Shown one piece after another: positions 48,424 through 57,333 of a stretch of DNA of 64,000 nucleotides. A program made the position numbers and the translations under genes. The DNA lies in NCBI RefSeq assembly GCF_002216145.1, contig NZ_CP022278.1, positions 682,001-746,000 of the forward strand, written 5' to 3'. Every line of letters begins with the position of its first letter. The first letter of the stretch is position 1. This DNA is from Neisseria chenwenguii (lineage in GTDB: Bacteria > Pseudomonadota > Gammaproteobacteria > Burkholderiales > Neisseriaceae). The notes under the pieces are model-generated. The model was not told where the DNA came from and did not search any database. It was given only the letters and a program-made list of their open reading frames with translations.

Positions 48424-50168
48424 TCTTGTTCTATCCAGTTGAGTAAGCCGTAAATAACGAGATTATCTACAATTTTAACTGTATTGTCCAAAACAAATGA
48501 CTCCGGCAAGGCCTGCACAACCTTAGCCGCACCGCCTCCCGTAATGATGACGTCAACCGGTTTTCCGACGCCGACTTTGGCTTTCAGACGGCCGTGCATC
48601 AGCATCAGCGCGCCGCATACCGCGTCCATCATGCCGCTGGCGAGCGCGTTGGAAGTGGTGGTGGGAAAAGGATACACTTTGCCGATGACGCGGTTGAGGT
48701 TGGCGGTTTTCAAAGCCATCGCCTCTTTCATCAGGTGGAAACCGGGCATAATGGTGCCGCCGAGATAATGGTCGTCGTCGGTCAGCGCGTCGGTGGTCAC
48801 GGCGGTGCCGCAGCTCACGACCACGCAGGCGTTTTTGCTGAAACGGCGGCTGCCCAGCGCGTTAAACCAGCGGTCGGCGCCGTGTTCTTCAGGATGGCGG
48901 TAATGGTTGCGCACGCCCAACGCTTCGGTCATCGACGGCAGCCATTCCACATCGCGCCCGATCTGCATTTCCACCATCGCTTTTTTTGCTTCGCCGCACA
49001 CCGCGCAGCCGACGATGCGCACATCGCCGTTCCCGCGCGCCACCCAGTCGTCGCCCAAACTGCTCAAATCGCGGTAAGGCGCACGGCTGACTTCGGTAAA
49101 ACTGCCGTTTTCCACCCACGCCCATTTGAGCTGGCTGTTACCGCCGTCGAGCAGCAGACAGCGCCCGCTGCGCACAATTTCCGCCGGCAGCGGATTGTCG
49201 TTGGGACGCAGACTGATTTCGCCGCACACCACGGTTTTCCTGCCCGCCGCCGTATCCAGCAGCAGCGCGCCCTGCGCGTCCACGCCCGCTGCGATGCCTT
49301 CGTAGATGACTTTGCCGTCCTGCAACAATAAAACGGGGCGGTTGTGATCACGGTTGGCGGCCTGATAATCAGCCAAAACAGGCGCGAAACCGTCGCGTTC
49401 AAATTGCGCAAACAAGCTGTTTAACTCGCCCAAAAGCGCATCCAAAAGCCGCGCCGCCGACGCGCCGCGTTGTGAGGCCGTCTGAAAAAGCGCCTGCACC
49501 GAAGCGGCGTTTTCCACTTCTTTGGGCAACACGAAATTCACGCCGATGCCGACCACGGCCACGGTTTTACCGCCGCTGCGCACGGTTTCAATCAAAATCC
49601 CGCCCAATTTGTCGCGGCCGACCACCAAATCGTTCGGCCACTTAATCTGCGTGTTCAAACCCAATTTGGCCAACGCGCGGTTGCAGGCCAGCGCCGCGGC
49701 CAGCGAAAGTGCGGACAATTCGTGTTGCGGTCGTTCAAACGCCCAGCCGAAGCTGAACATCAGACACTCGCCCAAACGGTGCTGCCAGCTCCGCCCCTGC
49801 CGCCCGCGCCCTTTGCTTTGGCAATGCGCCACGCGCAGGGCTTTGTGCGCGGCATCGGGCGATTGGCGCGCCAGTTCCAGTATTTCGTCGTTGCTGGAAA
49901 CGCATTCGTCGAGCAAGGCCGTCTGAAAACCGTGTGCCTGCCCGATTTTTTCCACTTCATTACGGGCGAACACCGCCAGCGGGCGCACCAGCCGCCACTG
50001 CCCGTCGTGCTGGCGCAGCAGGCCGCGGATGTGCGGCGGCATCTGCTGCCAGAATCCGTTGAGCTGCTGCGGCTTCACGCCCGCCAAACGGGCAAGCTGG
50101 GAAACGTGTTGCGGCAGGCCGTCTGAAAGTTCGGCCAAAACCTGCCAATGCTGCGGCTTGAGCGTCAT
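48420..50168 (-). CDS. birA-coaX: Fused biotin-protein ligase BirA and type III pantothenate kinase CoaX
   Basis: A 582-residue fusion. Residues 1-60 form a winged-helix domain, about 65-325 the biotin ligase with [16 protein letters not shown] and [19 protein letters not shown], and about 335-582 the CoaX kinase with [14 protein letters not shown] and [15 protein letters not shown]. The fusion biotinylates carrier protein and starts CoA synthesis. It is a neisserial hallmark. It overlaps both neighbours by four bases (ATGA). Confidence 0.94.
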   Translation of the reverse strand: MTLKPQHWQVLAELSDGLPQHVSQLARLAGVKPQQLNGFWQQMPPHIRGLLRQHDGQWRLVRPLAVFARNEVEKIGQAHGFQTALLDECVSSNDEILELARQSPDAAHKALRVAHCQSKGRGRQGRSWQHRLGECLMFSFGWAFERPQHELSALSLAAALACNRALAKLGLNTQIKWPNDLVVGRDKLGGILIETVRSGGKTVAVVGIGVNFVLPKEVENAASVQALFQTASQRGASAARLLDALLGELNSLFAQFERDGFAPVLADYQAANRDHNRPVLLLQDGKVIYEGIAAGVDAQGALLLDTAAGRKTVVCGEISLRPNDNPLPAEIVRSGRCLLLDGGNSQLKWAWVENGSFTEVSRAPYRDLSSLGDDWVARGNGDVRIVGCAVCGEAKKAMVEMQIGRDVEWLPSMTEALGVRNHYRHPEEHGADRWFNALGSRRFSKNACVVVSCGTAVTTDALTDDDHYLGGTIMPGFHLMKEAMALKTANLNRVIGKVYPFPTTTSNALASGMMDAVCGALMLMHGRLKAKVGVGKPVDVIITGGGAAKVVQALPESFVLDNTVKIVDNLVIYGLLNWIEQE

Positions 50169-50671
50169 GGCGTCCCCGCTTCCGCCGCGCGGATTTTGGC
50201 CAGCGTTTTCGTGGTCGAAGTTTGGTGTAAAAACGGAATCGAATACACTTTTCCGCCGCGTGCCAGCGTTTCCGCCGCACCGATAATGTTTTCCACCGCC
50301 CAGTCGCCGCCTTTAATCAGAATGTCGGGCTTGACCAGCTCAATCAGCGCCGCGGGCGTATCGTCGTCAAACCACGTCACCAAATCCACACTCGCCAACG
50401 CCGCTGCCACCGCCGTGCGGTTTTCCAGCGGATTAATCGGACGGTCGCTGCCCTTGCCCTGGCGGCGCACCGAAGCATCGGTGTTCAAAGCCAACACCAT
50501 CGCCGCCCCCGTCGCACGCGCTTGTGCCAGATAAGTGACATGGCCGCGGTGCAGAATATCGAAACAGCCGTTGGTAAACACCAGCGGGTGCGGCAGCGCG
50601 GCCAGCCGTTCGGTAAGCTGTTCGGGCGGGCAGATTTTGCGTTCGAAATCGGGCAGAGGCCATGAATCCAT
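50165..50671 (-). CDS. rfaE2: D-glycero-beta-D-manno-heptose 1-phosphate adenylyltransferase
   Basis: A 168-residue nucleotidyltransferase, equal to the second domain of HldE. The HxGH motif is in [14 protein letters not shown] near residue 32 and ISTT-like [12 protein letters not shown] near the C-terminus. It activates heptose for the LOS inner core. The ATG at 50671 gives [12 protein letters not shown], typical of the neisserial protein; the upstream frame is not. It heads the operon rfaE2-birA/coaX-SPOR-type gene. Confidence 0.93.
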   Translation of the reverse strand: MDSWPLPDFERKICPPEQLTERLAALPHPLVFTNGCFDILHRGHVTYLAQARATGAAMVLALNTDASVRRQGKGSDRPINPLENRTAVAAALASVDLVTWFDDDTPAALIELVKPDILIKGGDWAVENIIGAAETLARGGKVYSIPFLHQTSTTKTLAKIRAAEAGTP

Positions 50672-50738
50672 TTTGAACTTCCGTGTTTGGTTGGGAACAA
50701 GCGGTATGATACCCAAGCATCTTGAAAAGGCAAAGCCG

Positions 50739-50779
50739 AAGGCCGTCTGAAAAACGTTGCGGGATTTTTTCAGACGGCA
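50739..50779. repeat. DUS inverted repeat upstream of rfaE2
   Basis: AAGGCCGTCTGAAAAA faces TTTTTTCAGACGGC in the leader region of the rfaE2 operon. A third DUS (ATGCCGTCTGAAAA) follows at about 50808. Their position at the 5' side argues against a terminator for rfaE2, though it could serve upstream tRNA transcripts. Confidence 0.5.
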
Positions 50780-50860
50780 TGGGCGCGTTTTGGTGGTTTT
50801 TTGTCGATGCCGTCTGAAAACTGAAAATCAAAATGCCCAAGCATAAAAACATTAAAAGGG

Positions 50861-50889
50861 AAAAGCCCGCATATTGCTATGCGGGCTTT
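50861..50889 (-). terminator. Intrinsic terminator of the tRNA cluster
   Basis: AAAAGCCCGCAT pairs with ATGCGGGCTTT around a short loop, just beyond the tRNA-His end on the minus strand, followed there by T-rich sequence. Confidence 0.82.
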
Positions 50890-50892
50890 ATC

Positions 50893-50969
50893 TGGGGTGG
50901 CTAATGGGGCTCGAACCCACGACAACCGGAATCACAATCCGGGGCTCTACCAACTGAGCTATAGCCACC
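50893..50969 (-). tRNA. tRNA-His (anticodon GTG)
   Basis: The minus strand begins GGTGGCTATAGCTCAGTTGG, with anticodon loop TTGTGAT (anticodon GTG) inside the CCGGA/TCCGG stem, and ends AGCCACC-CCA. The extra G at position -1 paired with C73 is the tRNA-His identity feature. CCA is encoded. Confidence 0.96.
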
Positions 50970-50979
50970 GTAAACTTTT

Positions 50980-51056
50980 TGGCACGCCCGACAGGAATCG
51001 AACCTGTAACCCCCGACTTAGAAGGTCGGTGCTCTATCCGGTTGAGCTACGGGCGC
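50980..51056 (-). tRNA. tRNA-Arg (anticodon TCT)
   Basis: The minus strand begins GCGCCCGTAGCTCAACCGG, has the anticodon stem CCGAC/GTCGG with loop CTTCTAA (anticodon TCT, reads AGA), a GTTCGATTC T-loop, and ends CGGGCGTG-CCA. The first pair is a G-U wobble. Confidence 0.95.
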
Positions 51057-51095
51057 TCTTGCCGTTTCGTACCAAAGGTAAACTGAACTTTTAAG

Positions 51096-51173
51096 TGGTC
51101 GGGGCGGTGGGATTCGAACTCACGACCCTCTGCTCCCAAAGCAGATGCGCTAACCGGGCTGCGCTACGCCCCG
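51096..51173 (-). tRNA. tRNA-Pro (anticodon TGG)
   Basis: The minus strand begins CGGGGCGTAGCGCAGCCCGG, with loop TTTGGGA (anticodon TGG) in a TCTGC/GCAGA stem, GTTCGAATC T-loop, and end CGCCCCGA-CCA. It is the first gene of the Pro-Arg-His tRNA cluster. Confidence 0.96.
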
Positions 51174-51294
51174 ACTTGGAGTTGCGAAATATACAGAGAT
51201 TTAAAAAAAGCGTCAACCGATTGCGCGCATTTTCTGCATAAAATTGAAATTAGCCGCTTATTTTTACTTGGAATTTATTTTTCCGAACCAGGCC

Positions 51295-51468
51295 GAGGCC
51301 TTTACAAAAATAAGTAACACCTGTTTGTAGGGGCGGTTTTACACCCGCCAAAACGTTAACCGTTTCAGAAACATTTATTTTTTTCAGCAAGTTGCAGATT
51401 TACAGGCAGGTGTAAAACCCGCCTCTACAAGCGTTTCCCAAGGACTCCAGCTTTTTTGCAAAGGCCTC
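51295..51468. mobile_element. MITE-like inverted-repeat element, copy B
   Basis: Ends GAGGCCTTTACAAAAA and TTTTTTGCAAAGGCCTC are an inverted pair; inside, TGTAGGGGCGGTTTTACACC pairs with GGTGTAAAACCCGCCTCTACA. The 174-base unit matches copy A at 14246-14416 in order and orientation and has no gene. The rest of the gap 51174-51564 before folD is AT-rich with one DUS. Confidence 0.7.
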
Positions 51469-51564
51469 AGGCCGTCTGAAAAATCGCGCTGCCAAAACGC
51501 GCCAAAAAATGCGATAATTGTCAACAATTTCATGATTTCCCTCTATATTTAAAGAAAGACCGCC

Positions 51565-52416
51565 ATGACCGCCCAACTGATTAACGGTAAAGAAATTTCC
51601 CAGCAACGCCTCGCCAAAGTCGCCCAAGCCGTTGAAAAACGCGCTGCCGACGGGCTGCATACGCCGTGTTTGGCGGTTATTTTAGTCGGCAACGACCCCG
51701 CCAGCGCGGTTTATGTGCGCAACAAAAAACTGGCCTGCGAAAAATCGGGCATCAAATCATTATCTTACGAACTGCCCGCTTCAACTTCGCAGGAAGAGCT
51801 GCTCGGTTTGGTGGTAGAATTAAACGAAAACAGCAAGGTGGACGGCATTCTCGTCCAGCTTCCGCTGCCGCCGCACATCGACAGTCAGGCGATTTTGGAA
51901 CACATCCTGCCGCACAAAGACGTGGACGGTTTTCATCCTTACAACGTCGGCCGCCTGGCGGTCAAAATGCCGCTGATGCGCCCCTGCACCCCCAAAGGCG
52001 TGATGACGCTTTTGGAAGCCTACGGCGTTGACCCGAAAGGCAAAAAAGCCGTCATTGTCGGCGCATCCAACATCGTCGGCCGCCCGCAGGCTTTGGAACT
52101 GCTGCTCGCCCGCGCAACCGTTACCGTCTGCCACAGCGCCACGCAGAATCTGTCCGAGGAAGTCGGTGCGGCAGATATTTTGGTGGTAGGCGTCGGTATT
52201 CCGAACTTCGTCAAAGGCGAATGGATCAAACCGGGTGCAGTCGTGATCGACGTAGGCATCAACCGCTTGGAAAACGGCAGCCTGTGCGGCGATGTGGAAT
52301 TTGACGCCGCAAAAGAGCGCGCCGCCATGATTACCCCCGTGCCCGGCGGCGTCGGCCCGATGACGATTGCCACGCTGTTGGAAAACACGCTGCACGCAGC
52401 CGAACTGCACGACTAA
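51565..52416 (+). CDS. folD: Bifunctional methylenetetrahydrofolate dehydrogenase/cyclohydrolase
   Basis: A 283-residue FolD. The catalytic [14 protein letters not shown] (Tyr and Lys near residues 51-57), [13 protein letters not shown], and the NADP site [18 protein letters not shown] near 164 are present, as is [18 protein letters not shown] near the C-terminus. It interconverts one-carbon folates. The ATG at 51565 is preceded by AAAGAAAGACCGCC, a modest ribosome site. Confidence 0.96.
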   Translation: MTAQLINGKEISQQRLAKVAQAVEKRAADGLHTPCLAVILVGNDPASAVYVRNKKLACEKSGIKSLSYELPASTSQEELLGLVVELNENSKVDGILVQLPLPPHIDSQAILEHILPHKDVDGFHPYNVGRLAVKMPLMRPCTPKGVMTLLEAYGVDPKGKKAVIVGASNIVGRPQALELLLARATVTVCHSATQNLSEEVGAADILVVGVGIPNFVKGEWIKPGAVVIDVGINRLENGSLCGDVEFDAAKERAAMITPVPGGVGPMTIATLLENTLHAAELHD

Positions 52417-52430
52417 TCTTCCGACAGGCC

Positions 52431-52632
52431 GAGACTTTTGCAAAAAATGCTGTCTGAAACGGTTCAGTCTCTTCAACCGGCGTCATTCCCGCGCAGGCGG
52501 GAATCCACGTTTGATTTTCTGAAACTCATTTTAAAACAATACATTGTCTGTACTTAACCGTAGATTCCCGCCTGCGCGGGAATGACGTCTGTGAAGGACT
52601 CAGACGGCCATTCTGATTTTTGCAACGGTCTC
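52431..52632. mobile_element. Inverted-repeat element with two dRS3-type 20-mers (copy 2)
   Basis: Ends GAGACTTTTGCAAAAA and TTTTTGCAACGGTCTC are inverted repeats like those of copies A and B. Inside are two exact ATTCCC-8N-GGGAAT 20-mers (52485-52504 and 52564-52583) flanking an AT-rich core with TTTTAAAACAATACATTG. dRS3 sequences are known neisserial repeats and integration targets of filamentous phage. It lies directly after folD. Confidence 0.75.
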
Positions 52633-52666
52633 AGGCCGTCTGAAACTTGGCTGCTGAACGTAGTGG

Positions 52667-52716
52667 TTCGACTACGCTCACCAACCATCGAAGCACCTGT
52701 GCTGAGCGTAGTCGAA
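52667..52716. repeat. Inverted repeat TTCGACTACGCTCA / TGAGCGTAGTCGAA
   Basis: A perfect 14-base inverted pair with a 22-base spacer between two DUS cores, upstream of sodC. Variants of the right arm next to a reversed DUS occur at 809-836 and 55560-55588. Confidence 0.65.
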
Positions 52717-52786
52717 GCATCAGACGGCCTGCCGTCTAAATGCCCCCTGCCCCCAATCATTTTTTATATTTATAAAGGAAGAAAAC

Positions 52787-53305
52787 ATGAAAAAACTGCT
52801 TACCGCCGCATTATTGTGCTGTGCCGCTGCGGCTCACGCCCAAAACGAGATTACCGTACCCGTTTCGCTGTTGAGTGTTGCCGACGGCAATCAGGTTGTC
52901 GGCGAAGTACGCATCAGCCAAAGCAAGTACGGCGCCGTATTTACCCCGAAAATCCGCGGACTGGCAGCCGGCATTTACGGTTTCCACGTTCATGAAAAAC
53001 CGAGCTGCGAAGCGGCGGAAAAAGACGGCAAAAAAGTCGAAGGATTGGGCGCAGGCGGCCATTGAGATCCGAAGAAAACCAACGCCCACAAAGGCCCGTG
53101 GGACGACAGCGGCCATCTCGGCGACCTGCCCGCGCTGGCAGTTGACGCCAAAGGCAACGCCCAACCCGTTGTCGCGCCGCGCATCAAAAACATCAACACC
53201 CTGCGCAACCACTCGCTGATGATTCACGCCGGCGGCGACAATTACAGCGACCAACCCGCTGCGCTGGGCGGCGGCGCGCGCAAATACTGCGGCGTTATCC
53301 GCTGA
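52787..53305 (+). pseudogene. sodC: Cu,Zn superoxide dismutase with an internal TGA
   Basis: The frame encodes a secreted Cu,Zn SOD of 172 residues, with a signal peptide (residues 1-18) and copper ligands in GFHVHEKPSC. After AGGH at residue 92 a TGA (53063-53065) stands where SodC proteins have Trp in GGHWDP. Beyond it the same frame continues with [20 protein letters not shown] and [14 protein letters not shown] to ...CGVIR-stop. So it is one gene broken by a TGG-to-TGA change. The truncated product lacks most metal ligands. SodC normally removes periplasmic superoxide. Confidence 0.92.
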
Positions 53306-53318
53306 TTTTGGAAACGGC

Positions 53319-53351
53319 AAGGCCGTCTGAAATTCCGTTTTCAGACGGCCT
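53319..53351. terminator. DUS hairpin after sodC
   Basis: AAGGCCGTCTGAAA and TTTTCAGACGGCCT around a 5-base loop, 14 bases past the sodC end. Confidence 0.7.
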
Positions 53352-53471
53352 CATGCCCTACTGCGGCGCGCAACATCTGCTTGACGCAACAGCAAAAAAC
53401 AGCAATAATCCTCCGCTTGTCCTGAAGTACAGGCAAAACCCCTGTACCCGCTTAACTGAAAAGGAAATCAA

Positions 53472-53690
53472 ATGAAACAAGGTATCCACCCGAACTACCA
53501 CGAAGTCAATGTTACCTGCTCTTGCGGCAACAAATTCGTGACCAAATCCGCTATGGAAAAAGACAGCTTCAACATCGAGGTTTGCTCTTTGTGCCACCCG
53601 TTCTACACCGGCCAGCAAAAAATCGTCGACACCACCGGCCGTGTGGACAAATTCAACAACAAATTCGGCAACCTGTTCAAACGCGGTTAA
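53472..53690 (+). CDS. rpmE: 50S ribosomal protein L31 (zinc-binding form)
   Basis: A 72-residue L31 beginning [20 protein letters not shown]. The four zinc Cys are at 16, 18, 38 and 41 (VTCSCG and [10 protein letters not shown]), so this is the C+ type that can release zinc. An AAAGGAAAT site precedes the ATG. It is monocistronic; a TTCGGCAGT-type hairpin and T7 follow at about 53715-53737. Confidence 0.97.
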   Translation: MKQGIHPNYHEVNVTCSCGNKFVTKSAMEKDSFNIEVCSLCHPFYTGQQKIVDTTGRVDKFNNKFGNLFKRG

Positions 53691-53868
53691 TCTGCAACAG
53701 GTTGGAAGGAAAAGACTGCTTCGGCAGTCTTTTTTTGTTTTTCAGACGGCCTCTTTTCCCCTCCCGCCCAAACGCCGCCCTACCCGCTCAATCCCTTCTC
53801 CGCCCGATACGCGCAGGAATTTGTTACACTACCCGTCTTGTTAACCGCACGATTCCGATTTTCCGCCG

Positions 53869-55521
53869 ATGCTGACCTATACCCCCCCTGAATCCCGACA
53901 GACCGTCCAAACCCGCGAAAAACCTTGGCTGCTGCTGCTGATGGCGTTTGCCTGGCTGTGGCCGGGGGTGTTTTCGCACGATTTGTGGAACCCGTCCGAG
54001 CCGGTTTTGCTGACGGCGGCCGAATCGCTGAAAAACGGCGCGCAGCCTTTCGTGGCGGAAATTTTCGGCCAGCCCGAATTCCGCATTTCGCCCGTTTATC
54101 TTTGGGTGGCGGCGGCGTTTCAGAACCTGTTTGCGCCGTGGGCGGCCGATGCCTATGCCGCCGCGCGGTTTGCCAGCGTGATTTTTACCGTTATCGGTCT
54201 GACTTCCTGCGGCATGGCGGGGTTTAACTTTTTAGGCCGTCCGCACGGGCGCAGCGTGGTGCTGATTCTCATCGGCTGCGCGGGGCTGCTTCAGATGGCG
54301 CACTTGATGGGCGGCGTATCGCCCGTGTTCGCCGCGCTGGGCATGGTTTTGTACGGCTTTTCGCTGGCACACCGCCGCGTGATTGCCGCCGCGCTGCTGA
54401 TGGGGGGCGGCTGGGCGCTGTTGTCGGTTTCCGCCGGTTTCCTGCTGCCGCTGGCGCTGATGCTGACCGCGGCCGCGCTGCCGATCAGCCGCCAATGGCG
54501 GTTCAAACGCTATTACGTTACCTTAATCGGTGCGCTGGCGGTGGCGCTGCCGCTGATGACGGTTTATCCGCTGGCCCTGCGCAGCGCCCGTCCCGATTTG
54601 TTTGCCGTTTGGCTGGACAGTCATTTTTGGGGACGTTACGGCGGCCTGACGGATTTTCAGACGGCCTTCAACCTGTTTTACTACCTGCGCAACCTACTCT
54701 GGTTTGCCTTCCCCGCCTGGCCGCTGGCGGTTTGGACGCTGACGCGCACCGGTTTCCGCAACAGCCGCTGGGGCGTATTGAGCACCGCATGGCTGGCGGT
54801 GGCGGGCATGTTGCTGGTTTTGAATCCGCACACCTACCAAGACAACCTTGTCTGGCTGCTGCCGCCGCTGGCGCTGCTCGGCGCGGCGCAACTCGACGGC
54901 CTGCGGCGCGGCGCGGCGGCGTTCCTCAACTGGTTCGGCATCATGGCCTTCGGCCTGTTTGCCGCGTTTTTGTGGATCGGCTTTTTTGCGATGAACTTCG
55001 GTTTCCCCGCCAAACTCGCCGAACGCGCCGCCTACTTCAGTCCGTTTTACACGCCCGACATCGCCCCGATGCCGATGGTGGTCGCCATCCTGTTCACCCC
55101 GCTGTGGCTGCTGGCGATTACCCGTAAAAACATCCGTGGCCGCCAAGCCGTGACCAACTGGGCGGCGGGCGTAACCCTCGCTTGGGCGCTTTTGATGACC
55201 CTGTTCCTGCCCTGGCTCGACGCTGCCAAAAGCTACCGCACCGTGGTTCAGCAAATGGAAGCCGCGCTGACGCCGCAACAACGTGCGCAATTTTCAGACG
55301 GCCAAGAATGCATCGGCACAGACGCAAACGACCAGCGCACCCGCATCGCATGGACGCAATACAGCAAACTGCCCTTGAGCGCAGGCAACGACGGCTGCCG
55401 CTACCGCTTGGTGCGGCAACCCAAAGACACCGCCGCGCCCGCAGGCTGGACAAAACTCTGGCAGGGCGCACGCCCGCGCAACAAGGTTGAGGGATTCGCG
55501 CTGTTGGAAAGGGGGCGGTAA
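53869..55521 (+). CDS. GT39/ArnT-like membrane glycosyltransferase
   Basis: A 550-residue polytopic protein with about eleven to thirteen membrane segments. The N-terminal periplasmic loop FSHDLWNPSEPVLLTAAESL (acidic catalytic position) and EFRISPVYLWVAAAF recall the PMT/ArnT glycosyltransferase family, which moves sugars from polyprenyl phosphate to lipid A or proteins. The C-terminal 100 residues form a soluble domain. Substrate unknown. A reversed DUS encodes the DFQTAF segment and another the FSDGQ stretch. Confidence 0.75.
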   Translation: MLTYTPPESRQTVQTREKPWLLLLMAFAWLWPGVFSHDLWNPSEPVLLTAAESLKNGAQPFVAEIFGQPEFRISPVYLWVAAAFQNLFAPWAADAYAAARFASVIFTVIGLTSCGMAGFNFLGRPHGRSVVLILIGCAGLLQMAHLMGGVSPVFAALGMVLYGFSLAHRRVIAAALLMGGGWALLSVSAGFLLPLALMLTAAALPISRQWRFKRYYVTLIGALAVALPLMTVYPLALRSARPDLFAVWLDSHFWGRYGGLTDFQTAFNLFYYLRNLLWFAFPAWPLAVWTLTRTGFRNSRWGVLSTAWLAVAGMLLVLNPHTYQDNLVWLLPPLALLGAAQLDGLRRGAAAFLNWFGIMAFGLFAAFLWIGFFAMNFGFPAKLAERAAYFSPFYTPDIAPMPMVVAILFTPLWLLAITRKNIRGRQAVTNWAAGVTLAWALLMTLFLPWLDAAKSYRTVVQQMEAALTPQQRAQFSDGQECIGTDANDQRTRIAWTQYSKLPLSAGNDGCRYRLVRQPKDTAAPAGWTKLWQGARPRNKVEGFALLERGR

Positions 55522-55538
55522 GCATCGCGCAAATAGAC

Positions 55539-55589
55539 AGGCCGTCTGAAATTCGGTTACTGAGCGTAATCGAAGTATTCAGACGGCCT
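55539..55589. terminator. DUS hairpin after the GT39-type gene
   Basis: AGGCCGTCTGAAATTC faces TATTCAGACGGCCT; the spacer contains GAGCGTAATCGAAGTATTCAG, a variant of the string seen near 0.8 and 52.7 kb. Confidence 0.6.
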
Positions 55590-55777
55590 GCTTTATTTTC
55601 ATTAAATTACAGCCAAACACCTAAATTCCCGCATTTGCTTCCCATTTTTTTGATTCTACACGAAACAAAATTTCACATTTCCTTTGACTTGCCGCAAGCG
55701 CCTCCGACAAATTTCTTGGCGTCCGTTTTGCCGCATTTTAGAATCACGGCAACTTTTCAAAACCGCAGGAGAACATC

Positions 55778-57121
55778 ATGTCCGATTTCAAACAGACGCC
55801 CGTGAAACACGGCCTGCCCGATTTGTCCAAGAGCATGATTTGGATGCTCAGTTTCGGCTTTTTGGGCGTTCAGACGGCCTTTGCGCTGCAAAGCTCGCAG
55901 ATGAGCCGTATTTTCCAAACGCTGGGTGCCGACCCGCATTCGCTGGGCTGGTTTTTCATTCTGCCGCCCTTGTTCGGCATGATTGTGCAGCCGATTGTCG
56001 GCCATTTCTCCGACCGCACTTGGATGCCGAAGCTGGGCGGCCGACGTCTGCCCTATCTGATTTACGGCACAGTTATCGCGGTTTTGGTGATGATTTTCCT
56101 GCCCAATTCGGGCAGCTTGGGCTTGAGCGTAACTTCCGCGCTGCTGTTCGGCGCGCTGATGATTGCGCTCTTGGACGTTTCGTCGAATATGGCGATGCAG
56201 CCGTTTAAAATGATGGTCGGCGACATGGTCAACGACAAGCAGAAAAGCTACGCCTACGGCATCCAGAGTTTTCTGTCGAACACGGGCGCGGTGATTGCCA
56301 CCATTCTGCCGTTTGTGTTTGCCGCCGTCGGTTTGAGCAACGTGGCGGCCAAAGGCGAAGTGCCGCAAACCGTGGTCGTCGCTTTCTATCTGGGCGCGGC
56401 GCTGTTGGTGTTTACCAGCACGCTGACCATCATGAAAGTGAAGGAATACGACCCCGAAACCTACGCGCGCTACCACGGTATTTCAACTGACGCCAATAAA
56501 GAGAAAGCCAACTGGTTCACCCTCCTGAAAGAAGCGCCGAAGGCCTTCTGGACGGTTTCGCTGGTGCAGTTTTTCTGCTGGTTTGCGTTCCAATATTTGT
56601 GGACTTACTCCGCCGGCGCGATTGCGGAAAACGTGTGGGGCACAACCGATGCGGCTTCCGCCGGCTATCAGGCCGCGGGCAACTGGTTCGGCGTATTGTC
56701 GGCCGTACAGTCCGTTGCTGCCGTCGCCTGCTCGTATGTGCTGGCGAAAATCCCTGCCGAACGCAACAAACAAGGCTATTTCGCCACGCTGCTGCTGGGC
56801 GCAATCGGCTTCGCTTCGGTATTTTTCGTGACCAACCAATACGCGCTGGTGGTTTCCTATATCTTGGTCGGCATCGCATGGGCGGGCATTCTGACCTATC
56901 CGCTGACCATCGTGACCAACGCACTCTCAGGCAAACACATGGGTACCTACTTGGGCTTGTTCAACGGCTCCATCTGTATGCCGCAGATTGTCGCGTCATT
57001 GGTGAGCTTCGCGCTGTTCCCGCTGTTGGGCAGCCATCAGGGCAGTATGTTCCTCGTTGCTGCCGTGGCCCTGCTGCTGGGCGCGTTCTCGGTGTTTGTG
57101 ATTAAAGAAACGCATCAGTAA
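55778..57121 (+). CDS. MFS sugar transporter of the maltose locus
   Basis: A 447-residue major-facilitator permease with twelve membrane segments, of the SLC45/GPH-like type (LSFGFLGVQTAFALQSSQMSR-like start, then GHFSDRTW, the MFS loop motif near residue 82). It is followed by galM, maltose phosphorylase and beta-phosphoglucomutase, so maltose is the likely substrate. The ATG at 55778 has AGGAGAACATC upstream. A reversed DUS encodes VQTAF. Confidence 0.88.
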   Translation: MSDFKQTPVKHGLPDLSKSMIWMLSFGFLGVQTAFALQSSQMSRIFQTLGADPHSLGWFFILPPLFGMIVQPIVGHFSDRTWMPKLGGRRLPYLIYGTVIAVLVMIFLPNSGSLGLSVTSALLFGALMIALLDVSSNMAMQPFKMMVGDMVNDKQKSYAYGIQSFLSNTGAVIATILPFVFAAVGLSNVAAKGEVPQTVVVAFYLGAALLVFTSTLTIMKVKEYDPETYARYHGISTDANKEKANWFTLLKEAPKAFWTVSLVQFFCWFAFQYLWTYSAGAIAENVWGTTDAASAGYQAAGNWFGVLSAVQSVAAVACSYVLAKIPAERNKQGYFATLLLGAIGFASVFFVTNQYALVVSYILVGIAWAGILTYPLTIVTNALSGKHMGTYLGLFNGSICMPQIVASLVSFALFPLLGSHQGSMFLVAAVALLLGAFSVFVIKETHQ

Positions 57122-57185
57122 ACCGACAGGCCGTCTGAAAATCCGATCGCGGTAAACGGGTTTTCGGACGGCTTTATTTTCAGTA

Positions 57186-57289
57186 GGTACGGTTAGCCGC
57201 ACCAAGCGGCGTAACCGTACGGAAGCCTGTTTCACATCGGTATCAAACTTTGCGTACGGTTACGCGCAAAAAGCCGCGCTAACCGTACA
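57186..57289. repeat. REP-like array of four GTACGGTTA half-sites
   Basis: GTACGGTTA at 57188 and 57254 alternates with its inverse TAACCGTAC at 57212 and 57280, giving two hairpins (GGTTAGCCGC/GCGGCGTAACC and GCGTACGGTTACGC, and beyond). It sits in the gap between the transporter and galM genes together with DUS cores. It may stabilise or end the upstream transcript. Confidence 0.7.
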
Positions 57290-57333
57290 TTTTCAGACGG
57301 CATCCAAAACCTGTTTCCTAATGAAAGTTCCTC

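Noticed and set aside
53063..53065. TGA in sodC as a selenocysteine codon
   Set aside because: The position is a Trp in SodC homologues, not a Cys, and I see no SECIS-like hairpin directly after it.
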